From NCBI RefSeq assembly GCF_002727185.1, contig NZ_NIZW01000007.1, positions 62,001 to 126,000 of the forward strand: 64,000 nucleotides of DNA, written 5' to 3'. Positions 24,619 to 35,214 of the stretch are shown here, piece by piece. The stretch's first letter is position 1. Each line of letters begins with the position of its first letter. The position numbers were made by a program, and so were the translations under genes. Under the pieces are notes generated by a model. The model had not been told where the DNA came from. It saw only the letters and a program-made list of their open reading frames with translations, and searched no databases. The DNA is from Rhodopirellula bahusiensis. Lineage in GTDB: Bacteria > Planctomycetota > Planctomycetia > Pirellulales > Pirellulaceae.

Positions 24619-26607
24619 TCAGCGGGCATCCGTTGAAAAATCCCACTGGACCGGTTTCCCGTCCTGGGCTTTCCAGCGGATCGAGCGGATGTCGAGACCG
24701 TCAGTGGCTGGGGCATACAGACGAAGCAACTGACTTCGTCCCTCGACAGGCACTTGCACCGTGATGTCCTGCCAGCTAGTCGACTCAGGAACTTCGAAGT
24801 CGACCGTCTGGCCGGTTGCGGGGAAATCAGTCTGTTCCTGGGTTCGCCACTGAACACGTCCCGTCCCGCTCTTACCATCGATGCCCCGAACTTGTAGGTG
24901 CAGCGTGATTGGGCCAGCCAGTTGCACCTGGGCCGTTCCCAGGAAGGGATTCTTTCCCTGAGCGATCACGCGTATGCCGTCGTCGATCGATTCAATGCGA
25001 CATTGCTTGGGAACCAGTCCATGCGTCGGGCTCCTGGAGTTTTTGGGTGAGGTTGATCCTCGCTGAAAGTCTGGGTTCGGTTTCGGCGGAAGTCCGCTGG
25101 TGTGCTTAAAGTGCGAATCGATAAGCTTGCTAAGCTCCGTGACTTTCTCAGGCATTTCGGCAGCGAGATTCTTCGATTCGGCGAGATCCTCTTTCAAGTT
25201 GAACAACTCAACGAGACCCTCGTACTGGTCCGGTTTGCTGGTGTAGCGCCTAATGAGTTTCCAATCGCCGTCGCGCACCGAGATGCCACCACCGTGATAC
25301 GGGAAGTAGCTCACGCTCGTTTGCCCCGTTCCCTCTTCGCCCTCGGTGAGAACCTTCGCGATGGACTTTCCATCGATGACATGATTGGCAGGCTCGGCCT
25401 GGCCGGTCAGTTCAAGCAGCGTGGGATAGAGGTCGATATTATTAACGATTGTCTCGCTGACGGATCCCGCAGGAATGTGTTGGTGCCAACGGACCATCAA
25501 CGGAACGCGCTGGCCGCCCTCATAAAGCTTTCCTTTGCCACCGCGTAGGCCGAGATTCTTCGTCGGATACTGCACGCCAGCGTAGTCGCTGTAAATTTTC
25601 GTGTAGCCATACGTCTTGCTCTTCGGATTGGCCATCTTTCGCTTCTGTTCGCTCGCCCCCATGCTGTGGGTGTTGCCACCATTGTCCGAGAAGAAAACAA
25701 CAATGGTGTTGTCGGCGATACCGAGTTCATCGAGCGCCGTCATGACTCGTCCAAAGTTGTCGTCCATCGTCTTCAGCATCGCCGCGTAGACGGGATTGGT
25801 ATGACCATCAGGCTGAGTTTCTTTTTGGGCGAACTTCTGGATCAGATCCTGTTTCGCTTCCCAGGGGCCGTGACAGTCGTACATCCAGAGATTCAGGTAG
25901 AACGGTTCGTCCTGATGTTCGGTAATGAATCTGATTGCCTCAGTGCCCAGCCGGTCGTCGATGTGTTCGCCTTCGGGTCCGTCGACAATATTGCCGACTC
26001 GATGGGCAGCACTCGGCTTTCCATCAGAATGTACGCCGTGCGGTGAGAAGTAGGTGCTTCCGGGAGGTCCGGGATCCGGTGCGGAGTGAAACGTGACTTC
26101 GAAGCCGTGCTGGTCCGGCCAATGCTCCTGAGTCAGGCCGAGGTGCCATTTTCCCATGTGAGCAGTGCGGTAGCCGGCGCCGAGGAATGCTTCGGCCAGA
26201 GTTGTCGCATCCGGATTCAGGTAAGTGCGGCTTTTGGTGAGCAGGTATTCGTTTCGAGGTGTGGCAGGCTGATAAACCTGTTCGCCCCATGGCCCTGGCT
26301 TAAGGTGTCCGTGGGCGGAGAGGATGCCGTGCCGCGACTCCTCTTGCCCTGTCAGGATGGAAGCCCGACTGGGCGAGCAGAGCGGATGCGCGTAGGCGTT
26401 GGTGAACCGCATCGCTTGCTTGGCAAAGGCATCAATGTTTGGCGTCTCGTAGTAGTCGGAACCAAAGACGCGTCCATCCGTCCAACCCATGTCATCGACG
26501 AGAAAGAGAATGACGTTCGGCGGTCGTTCAGGTTCGTCATTTGCCTTGGCTGACAGACAAGCAAGACCAACGATTGGCAAGAAGAGCAAGGCGTGATGAA
26601 GTCTCAT
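24619..26607 (-). CDS. exported sulfatase (formylglycine type), 662 aa
   Basis: This is an S1-family sulfatase that would hydrolyse sulfate esters. The formylglycine motif is LCSPSRASILTGQ, with the metal site opening NVILFLVDDMGWTD and a later FFSDNGG. A signal peptide (LLFLPIVGLACLSAKA) directs export. After the catalytic domain (~500 residues) a ~130-residue C-terminal beta-rich extension (LHLQVRGIDGKSGTG, to FSTDAR) looks like a glycan-binding or accessory domain. Only 12 bp separate it from the next sulfatase upstream, so the two are almost certainly co-transcribed. Substrate not predictable from sequence alone. Confidence 0.92.
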   Translation of the reverse strand: MRLHHALLFLPIVGLACLSAKANDEPERPPNVILFLVDDMGWTDGRVFGSDYYETPNIDAFAKQAMRFTNAYAHPLCSPSRASILTGQEESRHGILSAHGHLKPGPWGEQVYQPATPRNEYLLTKSRTYLNPDATTLAEAFLGAGYRTAHMGKWHLGLTQEHWPDQHGFEVTFHSAPDPGPPGSTYFSPHGVHSDGKPSAAHRVGNIVDGPEGEHIDDRLGTEAIRFITEHQDEPFYLNLWMYDCHGPWEAKQDLIQKFAQKETQPDGHTNPVYAAMLKTMDDNFGRVMTALDELGIADNTIVVFFSDNGGNTHSMGASEQKRKMANPKSKTYGYTKIYSDYAGVQYPTKNLGLRGGKGKLYEGGQRVPLMVRWHQHIPAGSVSETIVNNIDLYPTLLELTGQAEPANHVIDGKSIAKVLTEGEEGTGQTSVSYFPYHGGGISVRDGDWKLIRRYTSKPDQYEGLVELFNLKEDLAESKNLAAEMPEKVTELSKLIDSHFKHTSGLPPKPNPDFQRGSTSPKNSRSPTHGLVPKQCRIESIDDGIRVIAQGKNPFLGTAQVQLAGPITLHLQVRGIDGKSGTGRVQWRTQEQTDFPATGQTVDFEVPESTSWQDITVQVPVEGRSQLLRLYAPATDGLDIRSIRWKAQDGKPVQWDFSTDAR

Positions 26608-26619
26608 AGGTTTTCGTCT

Positions 26620-28002
26620 TTACGGTTCGTAGTTTTTAGATTCAGGCAAGCTGCTTCTCACCTTCGTTTTCGCGTAATCTATGGGCAGACTGGCGGCCCA
26701 GGTTTTGATTTTCTTGGAAAGCGATTTCACAACGTCTGGATGCTGCGCAGCGATGTTGTTGCTTTCACTCGGGTCGATCGACAGGTCGTAGAGTTCTGGT
26801 TCGCCGCGTTGTTTGCGTGGCAGGTGCAGTTTCCATTTTCCGTCTCGCATAGCAGGTGTGCTGCCGGTGGAACTGGTCTTCCAGAATAGTGGCTTTAAAC
26901 GCTCTCGATCGGTACCGAACCAGATGTCGGAGATGTCCTCACCATCGATCGGATTCGGTAATTCATCGACTCCGGCAAGGGAGCAAAGCGTCGGCAACCA
27001 GTCGATGAGCGAGCAAACGCTTGTCGTATCAACTCGCCCCGCGTGAACTTTACCCGGCCATCGGATGATGAACGGGACGCGGGTTCCCCCTTCATATTGT
27101 TCGTGTTTGCCGCCGCGAAACTCACCCGCATAACCCAGCATGTTGTTGGAGAATTGGCGGGTGCCCTTTTTTCCTGTTACCACGGGGGCGGGACCGTGAT
27201 CACTGGAAAATACGACGATTGTGTTTTCCCTGATCCCCAATTCATCAAGGGCCTTCACGACTCGGCCCACGTTTAAGTCGAGCTGGTAGATGTCGCCGAG
27301 ATACTGACGCATCGACTCATCGAGATCGCCGCCGATCTTCAGGCACTCATCGAACTTGTGCTGCATGGTTGGCGAAAAGTCTCTCCGGTCGACGCTGATA
27401 TCGTTGAACTCAGCGGCTAGCCCCTGAGCAGTATTGACTGGGAAGTGCGTGGCGTGCCCCCAGACGTTGACGTAGAAGGGGGCATCCTTGTTGTCCCTGA
27501 TGAAGTCGATCGCGGCCGAATACAAGTCGTCGTCTCGGCCGGCTGATCTGTCTCGACTTTTGCCAATCGTCTGGACCTCATCGATTCCATAAGTGCCGTC
27601 GCTGTCGTCCGGGCCGATGTGCCACTTGCCGAACTGCCCGGTTTTGTAGCCACGTTTCTTCAGCAGTTCGGTAATGGTGACTCGGTCGCCAAAACCGAAG
27701 TCCGCTGCATACTTCGGGAATCGAGCTGGAAACAGGCCTGTCATCAATCCCGTGCGGCTTGGGTTGCAGGTCACGCCGGTCACATAAAACTGTGTGAACC
27801 GCGTCCCTTCTTTGGCGAGTTGGTCAATCGCAGGCGTTCGAGCATAGGGATGTCCGTAACATCCAAGATCGCCGTAACCAAGATCATCAGCGAACATAAA
27901 AACAATGTTCGGCGGCCGCTGAGCGGTTGCTTGGGCCCTCGCAAATGAAGGTGTAACCGAAAGCAACACTGCTGAGGCCAGCAATAGAATTTTATTGTTC
28001 AT
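26620..28002 (-). CDS. exported sulfatase (formylglycine type), ~460 aa
   Basis: The FGly motif is VTCNPSRTGLMTG; metal-site residues appear in NIVFMFADDLGYGDLG and VFSSDHGPAP. ATG at 28002 opens a signal peptide (ILLLASAVLLSVTPSFARAQ); the nine extra residues of the longer frame are unlikely. Its length fits a catalytic domain without extension. It lies between two other sulfatase genes on the same strand, 28 bp behind the upstream one. Likely target: a sulfated polysaccharide or oligosaccharide. Confidence 0.92.
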   Translation of the reverse strand: MNNKILLLASAVLLSVTPSFARAQATAQRPPNIVFMFADDLGYGDLGCYGHPYARTPAIDQLAKEGTRFTQFYVTGVTCNPSRTGLMTGLFPARFPKYAADFGFGDRVTITELLKKRGYKTGQFGKWHIGPDDSDGTYGIDEVQTIGKSRDRSAGRDDDLYSAAIDFIRDNKDAPFYVNVWGHATHFPVNTAQGLAAEFNDISVDRRDFSPTMQHKFDECLKIGGDLDESMRQYLGDIYQLDLNVGRVVKALDELGIRENTIVVFSSDHGPAPVVTGKKGTRQFSNNMLGYAGEFRGGKHEQYEGGTRVPFIIRWPGKVHAGRVDTTSVCSLIDWLPTLCSLAGVDELPNPIDGEDISDIWFGTDRERLKPLFWKTSSTGSTPAMRDGKWKLHLPRKQRGEPELYDLSIDPSESNNIAAQHPDVVKSLSKKIKTWAASLPIDYAKTKVRSSLPESKNYEP

Positions 28003-28030
28003 TGGAAATGGTCCTGCTGAGATTGACACT

Positions 28031-29623
28031 TTAACGCCCCTTTCTCGATTGCTTTTGTTTCATTGCGGGATCGGTGTAAGGCAAGTACTTCGGATGGGGA
28101 ACATAGTTGCCTTTGCCTTTCTCCCAACGGAACGTTTCGCCTTCGACGACGAGATCACGCCGCACGTTGAGCTTGGGTTCCGGATCGGCGAACTTGGCTG
28201 GTGCTGAATCCTGCAGCGTGGTGATGACGTCCGTGTACTTCGGATCGGACGCGAGGTTGTTCCATTCGTGCGGATCCTCTTGGACGTTGTACAGTTCTTG
28301 GTTCTGGTCGTCGTAATGGATGAAACGCCAGTCGCGATTGATCACGGTGTATTCACCTGGGTTGATGTAGGGCAGATATACCGTTCGGTCTATTGCGTCG
28401 GCGGGATGCTTCAACGTCGATGCCAACGAAACTCCTTCCAAGTTCTGCTGCGGTGCCGGCAAGTCGCATTGCTCAACCAGCGTCGGATAGATATCAATCA
28501 GGCTGACCGTCACGTCAGTCCGAACCCCTTCAGCGACACCGGGCCCTGCCCACACAAACGGCACGTTGGAGGTTCGTTCCCACAAAGTGTGTTTGCCCCA
28601 CTGGCCTTTTTCGCCAAGGTGGTAACCGTGGTCGCTCCACAGCACGACAATGGTGTTGTCGGCATAGGGGCTTGCTTCGAGTGCGTTTAGAATGCGACCG
28701 ACCATCGCATCAGCGTAGCTGGTGCACGCGAGGTAACCGTGCAGGGCGTCTTTCCAAGCACCCATGGCAACCAATTTGTCGTAGTGTTGCTTCCTGCGGT
28801 TCTGACGTTGTTTGACAATCTTCTTTGGAAGATCGTCTAGGTCATCTTCCTTGAACGCCGGAGTCTCGATGGCATCTCGATCGTACAACTCAAAATACTT
28901 CTGCGGACAGTAGTTGGGGTAATGAGGAGCGTAGAAACCGCAGGCCAGAAAGAACGGCTGGTCGTGTTTTTGCTCTAGTTGATCGACGGCCCAGTTCGCA
29001 CGCATCGTGTCGGCCATCTCCTCTTCTTCATCATTCGGAATTGCACCCCATTCCAAGAACAACCCGCCGGTGATCTCTTTGCCTTGGTTGTAGGTGCTGG
29101 CCGGAAAGGGCTGTGGCACCGGCGTGTCGCTGCTCCATGATTCAAGTGCCCAACCGCCTTCCCGTTGAAATTGGTTTCGCAGGAAGAACTTTGTCCAACC
29201 TCGCTGGTCAATTGCTCCAGCCGGATGATGAAAGAGCTTGCCAGCGCCCAGCGTCGAGTAGCCCGCTTTGGCAAAGCTCATTTGCAGCGATTCAATCTCC
29301 GAATGATGCACAAAGTAATTCGGAGTCTCGTAGCATCCAGTCGTCGATGCGTATTGGCCGGAAAAGATGGCTGCTCGACTGGGTGCACAAAACACTCCAG
29401 CGGTATGAGCGTTGGTAAAGCACACGCCACGAGCGGCAAGCCGATCGATGTTGGGTGTGATTGCATTGGGGCGTGAGTCGAGACATCCGACAAAGTCGTT
29501 CATGTCGTCAACCGCCAGGAATACGACATTGGGGCGTGCATCGTCTGCAGACAAATGGCCGGCAAGACTTGCGACGAAAACGATGCCGAAAAGGAAATGC
29601 GTCGGTATGTGCATAAGTGTCAT
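28031..29623 (-). CDS. exported sulfatase, iduronate-2-sulfatase-like
   Basis: The FGly motif is [13 protein letters not shown], and [13 protein letters not shown] plus [18 protein letters not shown] are characteristic of the iduronate-2-sulfatase-like branch. ATG at 29623 or 29614 precedes the signal peptide ([17 protein letters not shown]); the ~100 residues upstream in the longest frame lack family character and overlap the FecR-LamG gene. It is the first of three consecutive sulfatase genes behind the ECF/FecR pair. Confidence 0.92.
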   Translation of the reverse strand: MTLMHIPTHFLFGIVFVASLAGHLSADDARPNVVFLAVDDMNDFVGCLDSRPNAITPNIDRLAARGVCFTNAHTAGVFCAPSRAAIFSGQYASTTGCYETPNYFVHHSEIESLQMSFAKAGYSTLGAGKLFHHPAGAIDQRGWTKFFLRNQFQREGGWALESWSSDTPVPQPFPASTYNQGKEITGGLFLEWGAIPNDEEEEMADTMRANWAVDQLEQKHDQPFFLACGFYAPHYPNYCPQKYFELYDRDAIETPAFKEDDLDDLPKKIVKQRQNRRKQHYDKLVAMGAWKDALHGYLACTSYADAMVGRILNALEASPYADNTIVVLWSDHGYHLGEKGQWGKHTLWERTSNVPFVWAGPGVAEGVRTDVTVSLIDIYPTLVEQCDLPAPQQNLEGVSLASTLKHPADAIDRTVYLPYINPGEYTVINRDWRFIHYDDQNQELYNVQEDPHEWNNLASDPKYTDVITTLQDSAPAKFADPEPKLNVRRDLVVEGETFRWEKGKGNYVPHPKYLPYTDPAMKQKQSRKGR

Positions 29624-29745
29624 TTGAGTTGAGGTTTTGGTGGTGGAGGAGGCAACGAGTTCCCGAATGAAGGACTCGGTGCCCCGTCCATCACGTCCTT
29701 TTTTGCACGGTTGCAAACACCGTAAGAATCGCGGGTACTTGGACG

Positions 29746-31347
29746 TCATCTTAATCTCGCGATCTCCTCTTGAGCCGTGCGATAGAGTGTCGAAATTTCG
29801 GCTCCGTTGAGCGCTCGGTTGAACAAAGCCACTTCGTCGATCCTGCCGTCCCAAACTTGTGTCGCTTTGGCGTCCGTTCCGAACCAGACCGTCTCGGAGT
29901 CGCTGGATGCCATTTCGGTGCACGCTGTGGAAGCAACGAGCCTCCCGTCTTCGTAGATCTGCAATTGCTCACCGTCAGCAGTCACAACAATGTGCCGCCA
30001 GGTTTTTTGCGGTAGGGCTGAGTTACCTGTGGTGGACGTGGTCACGAGTCCTGTTGTGAGGTGACTCGTTGCCTTGTCCACCACCGTGGTTATTGCCGGA
30101 GTCATGGCCTCGTCCATCACGATGGTGGTTTGCAGCGTTCCGTTCTTATTGAGAGAGAGACTGAAGTTGCCGCGGTCTCCATCCCGGTTGGTGGCAACCA
30201 TTGCGCTATGGGCGGGCGCTTCCAGATACACGAACACGGTTAGCGAGAAGTGTCCTGTGTTGAATGCGGGCGGCGAATCGACGCGCCCGCCACGACCAAT
30301 GGAGTCGACTCCGACTCGCAAAGAACCGCCGGCGAAGACACCTTTGGCATGTGCTGGGCGTTTGCCGTCCCCTGTTAAAACGACGCCAGAGTATTCGGGC
30401 GGTTCCGACACCAAACCGCGGTCGCGAATTGGCATTCGGTAATAAACGACGGGCGACAACCGCTTGATCGCGCGGGCGTAGTTCAGCCTCGGTTCATCGA
30501 AGTTGCGAATGAATCGGTTGGTCTCGACGGAGATACCAACCAAGTCAGGTGCCCCACCAGAAATCCGGACGGCCTCCGAAGCGTGAAGATCAACCGACTT
30601 GGAAGCGTCACGTTGATTCGATGCCCCCGGATTCACACGCACGAGGCCATCAAACACATGCACCTCGCTCGCACCGCCCTCAACATCAATTGAGAACTCG
30701 GTGCCGAAATCAATGACTTCCGCTTCGGGAGTTTCAACGGTGAACCCGATGCCTTCCGGTGGAACGGTGGCTGACAAACGCCCGCTGTGAAGCACAACAC
30801 GCCGGTCGCTCACCGCATCGAAGCGGGCAGGAGCCTCCATATACACCATGACTCCGCCGCCGAACCGCAGATTCAATAATCCTTTTCGCAATTCATAGTC
30901 GCCCATAGGCAGTTGCGGATCGTCCCATTGCTGATCGCCTTTCGTAAGCAATCCACCCACGTTGCGGACGACGGATGCCGCGACGCGATCCTCGCTGGTC
31001 GATTGGTCGTCGCGGTGGGGCTGCAAGAAGGCGAACAGCAGGCACGCCGCTGTTACCAACCCGGCCGCTATCGCTAGCACTCTCCTTGGTGATCGAATCA
31101 ATGACGGCTGGTGATTTTGTTTTGTCGAACCGGGAATGATCTCCGAGGCAGCGTTGCTGGCTTCCAACGCATTTGTTTGGATCTGTCGGCGTCGCAGCGA
31201 TTGCCGCAAGTCTGAATGAAGCTCGGCACGAAGTGCAAACCGCTGAAGATTGGCGGGGTTCTTCAGCCACTGCTCAAACGCTGTGGCTTCTTCGTCGGAT
31301 AGCTCGCCTGAAAGCATGCGATCGATCAATTCATCGTCGACGGGCAT
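29746..31347 (-). CDS. membrane FecR-LamG protein, probable anti-sigma factor
   Basis: The ATG at 31347 overlaps the sigma-factor stop (TGATG). Residues 1-60 ([21 protein letters not shown]) are a cytoplasmic anti-sigma-like helix bundle. A transmembrane helix follows near residue 90 ([19 protein letters not shown]). Outside are a FecR domain (~130-290, with [15 protein letters not shown]) and a C-terminal LamG/concanavalin-like domain (~350-530, with [19 protein letters not shown] and [11 protein letters not shown]). The layout suggests that ligand binding, perhaps of a glycan, by the outer LamG domain modulates the sigma factor inside. Confidence 0.87.
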   Translation of the reverse strand: MPVDDELIDRMLSGELSDEEATAFEQWLKNPANLQRFALRAELHSDLRQSLRRRQIQTNALEASNAASEIIPGSTKQNHQPSLIRSPRRVLAIAAGLVTAACLLFAFLQPHRDDQSTSEDRVAASVVRNVGGLLTKGDQQWDDPQLPMGDYELRKGLLNLRFGGGVMVYMEAPARFDAVSDRRVVLHSGRLSATVPPEGIGFTVETPEAEVIDFGTEFSIDVEGGASEVHVFDGLVRVNPGASNQRDASKSVDLHASEAVRISGGAPDLVGISVETNRFIRNFDEPRLNYARAIKRLSPVVYYRMPIRDRGLVSEPPEYSGVVLTGDGKRPAHAKGVFAGGSLRVGVDSIGRGGRVDSPPAFNTGHFSLTVFVYLEAPAHSAMVATNRDGDRGNFSLSLNKNGTLQTTIVMDEAMTPAITTVVDKATSHLTTGLVTTSTTGNSALPQKTWRHIVVTADGEQLQIYEDGRLVASTACTEMASSDSETVWFGTDAKATQVWDGRIDEVALFNRALNGAEISTLYRTAQEEIARLR

Positions 31348-31871
31348 CACTGATTCTCCAAAGCGGTGCGTCGTTCGATGCAACTTGCAAGTGCCGTTCG
31401 CACACGCGTAAGCAGGACTCGAACCGACCCGCTGGTCGACCCGATTTCGCGAGCGATCTCGGCGGCGGAACGTTCTCCGACGTATCGCAAATCGAGCAGC
31501 TGACGCGAACGAGGCGGGAGTTCATCCAGACAGGACTCCAGTGCTTCGCGACGTTGGCTACGACCATCCGCCTGCTGAGCGATTGTGTCCGCAAGTTGGC
31601 CGAGCACCTCGTCCGAGAAAACGACCCGCGAGCGACCTTGAACTCGGTAAAAATCAATCACCCGAGACTTGGCGATCCACAATGCCCATCCAACGAAGGT
31701 CCGGCCCGAGTCATACTCATCGAACCGCCGCGCCAGTTCCTGAGCGATCCGCTGAACAACGTCTTCCGCATCATGGAACCCACTGATCGATGCAAACACA
31801 TACGCCGAAACAGCTGGCTCAGCATCAAGCCAGCATCGAGTGAAATTTGCCCGTTTCTGATCTTCGTTCAT
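31347..31871 (-). CDS. ECF-type RNA polymerase sigma factor
   Basis: The 174-aa protein has region 2 (FHDAEDVVQRIAQELARRFDEY, then FVGWALWIAKSRVIDFYR) and region 4 (LPPRSRQLLDLRYVGERSAAEIAREIG, VRVLLTRVRTALASCIE). ATG at 31871 is favoured over the GTG at 31877. It overlaps the FecR-LamG gene by one base, so sigma and anti-sigma-like protein are translationally coupled. Genes behind it on the same strand encode three sulfatases, its likely regulon. Confidence 0.88.
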   Translation of the reverse strand: MNEDQKRANFTRCWLDAEPAVSAYVFASISGFHDAEDVVQRIAQELARRFDEYDSGRTFVGWALWIAKSRVIDFYRVQGRSRVVFSDEVLGQLADTIAQQADGRSQRREALESCLDELPPRSRQLLDLRYVGERSAAEIAREIGSTSGSVRVLLTRVRTALASCIERRTALENQ

Positions 31872-32217
31872 GTGCACGGCCGACGCGGAACAACAGTCTG
31901 TCCACCGTATGCCGAACGCGAACAGGAATCGTTAACAATAATCGCGAAAAACAGTCAAATTCAAACCCTCAGATTGAAGAAGACAATCAATTTCGCAGCT
32001 TCCCATTGGCTTTATCCTTTCGCCACTTCGTGGCTACAGCATCCGTTGGCACCGTTGGATGAGCAGCGGGCGTGAAGAAAAGCGAATCAGTTCGCGCCGC
32101 CCGAATGAGTGCTCCGTGGGCATCCGATTGCGATCCGCCTGATCTAGCCGGATGCGACGGGGTATGACCGTGAGAACTGGAATGACTGAAAGACACCGTC
32201 GAGAGGACTCTCGCCCG
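31872..32217. other. gene-free stretch upstream of the ECF operon
   Basis: No coding frame has family character. It should hold the promoter of the ECF-FecR-sulfatase operon and the 3' flank of the GH16 gene. I could not pick a convincing promoter or terminator. Confidence 0.5.
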
Positions 32218-33016
32218 CTACTGATAAACCTTCACCGAATCAACCAGCATCTGCACCGGGAATTGAGTGGTCGTATCGGGAGGCCCCAAGAAAGCCATCT
32301 CCAACGGCGACATTCAACAACAGATGAAACGGTTGATCAAACGGGGCAGGGTACTCGCCGCCTGAGCTCTCCCATCTCGTTTGCTCTTGAACCGATTTCC
32401 CATCGATCAACCACTCAATTTCATTGGCTCGCCAGTTCACCGCGAACGTATGAAAGTCATCGGCGAAGGTTCCTTGCCCCAGCGTGAACTCGTCGCCGGT
32501 GTGAAGGTTATTTGGCCACGGTGCGCCGTGATGCAGCGTCCCCAACACGACGCTGGGTTGCTGACCTCGCATCTCCATGATGTCAATCTCGCCGCTGGCT
32601 GCCCAACCACCGTACTGATCCTTGGTAGGCAACATCCAAATGGCTGGCCAAACGCCTTGTCCTTGCGGCAACTTCGCACGCACTTCGATGCGCCCGTACT
32701 TCCAGTCACCTCGGTGCTTGGTTCGAACTCGCCCCGACGAGTACTCTCGCGACGTTCCGCTAATGGCCGCGTTGTCACGTCGAGCCTCCAGAACCAGACA
32801 GCCATCCTCGACTCGCACGTTCTCAGGGCGGTCGGTGTAAATCTGAAGCTCGTGGTTGCCGCCACCGAACGCGTTGACTTCGATCTCCCACTTGGAATAG
32901 TCCAACGAGTCACCGTTGAACTCATCCTTCCAAACGAGCCGCTCGAAAGACTCGGCAATCGCGTCATTGGGATCCCATCCGATCAATGCGATCGTCAATC
33001 CGATGGCGATCATCAT
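32218..33016 (-). pseudogene. GH16 glycanase (laminarinase-like), frameshifted near its 3' end
   Basis: GH16 enzymes cleave beta-glucans and algal galactans. The catalytic ExDxxE motif is GEIDIMEMRG, the start EFNGDSLDYSKWE is typical, and TLHHGAPWPNN points to the laminarinase-like branch. A short signal peptide (MMIAIGLTIALIG) starts at ATG 33016. The frame as it stands ends early after GDGFLGASRYD. Removing one base from the run of four C at 32284-32287 restores GPPDTTTQFPVQMLVDSVKV, then YQ and a TAG at 32218-32220, which is the canonical GH16 terminus. Either a recent mutation or a sequencing error. It begins 5 bp after the M3 peptidase stop. Confidence 0.85.
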
Positions 33017-33021
33017 CCGGA

Positions 33022-33061
33022 TCAATTCGCGAAACCGCGTTTGCGGAGCAGGGCTTCTGTG
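33022..33061. repeat. right copy of the 40-bp direct repeat (inside the M3 peptidase gene)
   Basis: Identical to 23157-23196. It begins exactly with the stop codon of the M3 peptidase (TCA on the plus strand) and covers its last 12 codons (coding [11 protein letters not shown] and the preceding Thr) plus one base. Confidence 0.9.
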
Positions 33062-35214
33062 TCGACGTCACGACCGCGGAAATTGCGGTAGGTTTCGACG
33101 GGATCGATTGTGTCGCCGACACTGAGAATGTGATCGAACAGCTTCGCAGCGGTTTCCTCGTCGAAGAAGCTTCCTGCCTCGACGAACATCTCCGCCGCGT
33201 CTGCCGTGAGCGCGTCGCTCCACAGGTAGCTGTAGTAGCCGGCCGAGTAAGCGTCGCTGCTGAACAGGTGACTGAAGTGAGGCAAGCGGTGACGCATTGG
33301 CAATTCGTCTGGCATGCCGATCTCCGCCAACGCCGACTTTTCAAACTCACTGACGTCAATGTCTCCGGCCTGCAGTTGATGCAGCTGCATGTCCAGGATC
33401 GCACAAGCCAAGTACTCGACGGTTTCAAACCCGCTGTTGAACTTCGACGAAGCTTCGATCTTGTCGAGCAATTCCTTGGGCATTGGCTCGCCGGTCTCGT
33501 AGTGCGTCGCGTAGCGAGTCAACACTTCGGGCGTCGACAACCAATGCTCCAGCACCTGCGAGGGAAACTCGACAAAGTCGCGAGCGACGTTGGTGCCAGA
33601 CTGCGACGGGTAATGAACGCGACTGGACAGTCCGTGCAGGGCGTGGCCGAACTCGTGGAACAACGTGGTCGCGTCGTCCCAGGAAATCAAAACCGGCTTG
33701 CCGTCCGCAGCGGGAACAAAGTTGCTGTTGTTTGAAACGATCGGAGTCCGCACAGGAACGTCCGCGGAGGCGGGATCAAGATCCCATCCCGATTGACCTC
33801 GGTAATCCATCATCCACGCGCCGCTGCGTTTGCCTTCGCGAGCGAATGGGTCCAGATAAAACAGTCCCACGTGGCTTCCGTCGGACTTCTGCACCACTTC
33901 GTAAACGGTGACATCGGGATGGAAGATGGGCAGATTCCCGACAGGTTGAAACTGGAATCCGAACAGTTCATCCGCACACCACATCATGGCTTCGACCAAG
34001 CGATCGAGTTGCAGATAAGGACGCACTTCCGCCATGTCCAAGTCGTATTTTTCAGCCCGGACCTTTTCGGCGTAGTAGCGGTAATCCCACGGTTCGATTT
34101 TGATTTTCGGTTTACCAGCCGCTTGCATTTCTGCGTCGGCGATGGCTTGCATGTCCGCCACTTCCGTCGCGACACGCTGCACGGCGTGAGGCCACACCTT
34201 CATCATCAATTCCATTGCACGATCGGGCGTGCCCGCCATCGTGGATTCCATTCGCCAATGAGCGTGTGTGGGATAGCCGAGCAACTTGGCTCGGGCCGCA
34301 CGCAGATTCAAGATTTCGCGAATGATGGCTTTGTTGTCGTGAGCATCGTTGTTGTCACCGCGGAAGTAATAATTCCGCCAAACCTGTTCGCGGAGCTCAC
34401 GGTCGTCCGCATTGGTCAAAAACGGGTCCATCGACGAGCGAGTGTTAGTCACAGCCCATTTGGCCTTGCCGCCTTTTTCTTTCGCAGCGACCGCCATCGC
34501 ATCGCGACTCGACTGCGGCACACCTGACAATCGCGACTCGTCGTCAATCCAAGTGACGTGCCCCTTCTCTTCTTCAAGAACGTTTTGGTTGAAGTCGGTG
34601 AACAACCGAGCCAGTCGAGTGTTGATCTGCGACAGCTTGGATTTGTCTTCCGGGCTCAACCGAGCCCCGCGGCGCACAAAGTTCTTGAATGTTTCATCCA
34701 GTAAACGCTTCGCATCGTCGGGCAACGTGACCGTCTTCTTCTCAAAGACGTCCTCGTGGATCGCTTCGATGCGAGCAAACAACTCCGCGTTCTGGGTCAC
34801 TGAATCGGAGTAGGCAGCCAGCTTGGGCGTGATGCTGCGTTCCAAATCAGGGATTGGCCCGAGATTCAAATTCCCCGCATGCACATCGAACAGCACCTCG
34901 ATTCGGTGCAAGGCTTCACCAGCGGTTTCCATTGCGAGAATGGTGTTCTCAAACGTGGGCGGCGCGGACTGGTTCGCGATCTGGTCGATTTCCTTTTCGG
35001 CCTGCTCAATCGCAGCGTCGAAGGCAGCACCGAATTCATCGACACGGACTTCGTTCCATGGCGGCACCCCACCATGAGGTCCCGGCCAAGGTTTCAGAAG
35101 CGGTGAATTCGAAAGGAGAGACTGCGAGCTGTTCACGGAAGATTCTTGTGAATAGGAAGGTTGGACCAACGCGATCGCGGCAAGGAAGCTTGCCGGAACA
35201 ACACACCATCTCAT
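33022..35214 (-). CDS. exported M3 family peptidase (Dcp/oligopeptidase A-like)
   Basis: A zinc metallopeptidase that trims dipeptides or small peptides. The active site is [14 protein letters not shown] (HExxH), with the third zinc ligand in [12 protein letters not shown]. The C-terminus [14 protein letters not shown] is native to the family. ATG at 35214 opens a signal peptide ([20 protein letters not shown]), so it acts outside the cytoplasm, like periplasmic forms; most Dcp proteins lack one. The start overlaps the cysNC stop by 4 nt (ATGA), an unusual partnership. Its last codons are duplicated at 23157. Confidence 0.92.
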   Translation of the reverse strand: MRWCVVPASFLAAIALVQPSYSQESSVNSSQSLLSNSPLLKPWPGPHGGVPPWNEVRVDEFGAAFDAAIEQAEKEIDQIANQSAPPTFENTILAMETAGEALHRIEVLFDVHAGNLNLGPIPDLERSITPKLAAYSDSVTQNAELFARIEAIHEDVFEKKTVTLPDDAKRLLDETFKNFVRRGARLSPEDKSKLSQINTRLARLFTDFNQNVLEEEKGHVTWIDDESRLSGVPQSSRDAMAVAAKEKGGKAKWAVTNTRSSMDPFLTNADDRELREQVWRNYYFRGDNNDAHDNKAIIREILNLRAARAKLLGYPTHAHWRMESTMAGTPDRAMELMMKVWPHAVQRVATEVADMQAIADAEMQAAGKPKIKIEPWDYRYYAEKVRAEKYDLDMAEVRPYLQLDRLVEAMMWCADELFGFQFQPVGNLPIFHPDVTVYEVVQKSDGSHVGLFYLDPFAREGKRSGAWMMDYRGQSGWDLDPASADVPVRTPIVSNNSNFVPAADGKPVLISWDDATTLFHEFGHALHGLSSRVHYPSQSGTNVARDFVEFPSQVLEHWLSTPEVLTRYATHYETGEPMPKELLDKIEASSKFNSGFETVEYLACAILDMQLHQLQAGDIDVSEFEKSALAEIGMPDELPMRHRLPHFSHLFSSDAYSAGYYSYLWSDALTADAAEMFVEAGSFFDEETAAKLFDHILSVGDTIDPVETYRNFRGRDVDTEALLRKRGFAN

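Noticed and set aside
29624-29923. 100-residue N-terminal extension of the iduronate-sulfatase-like protein
   Set aside because: It overlaps the 3' end of the FecR-LamG gene, and the signal peptide begins only at the later ATG.
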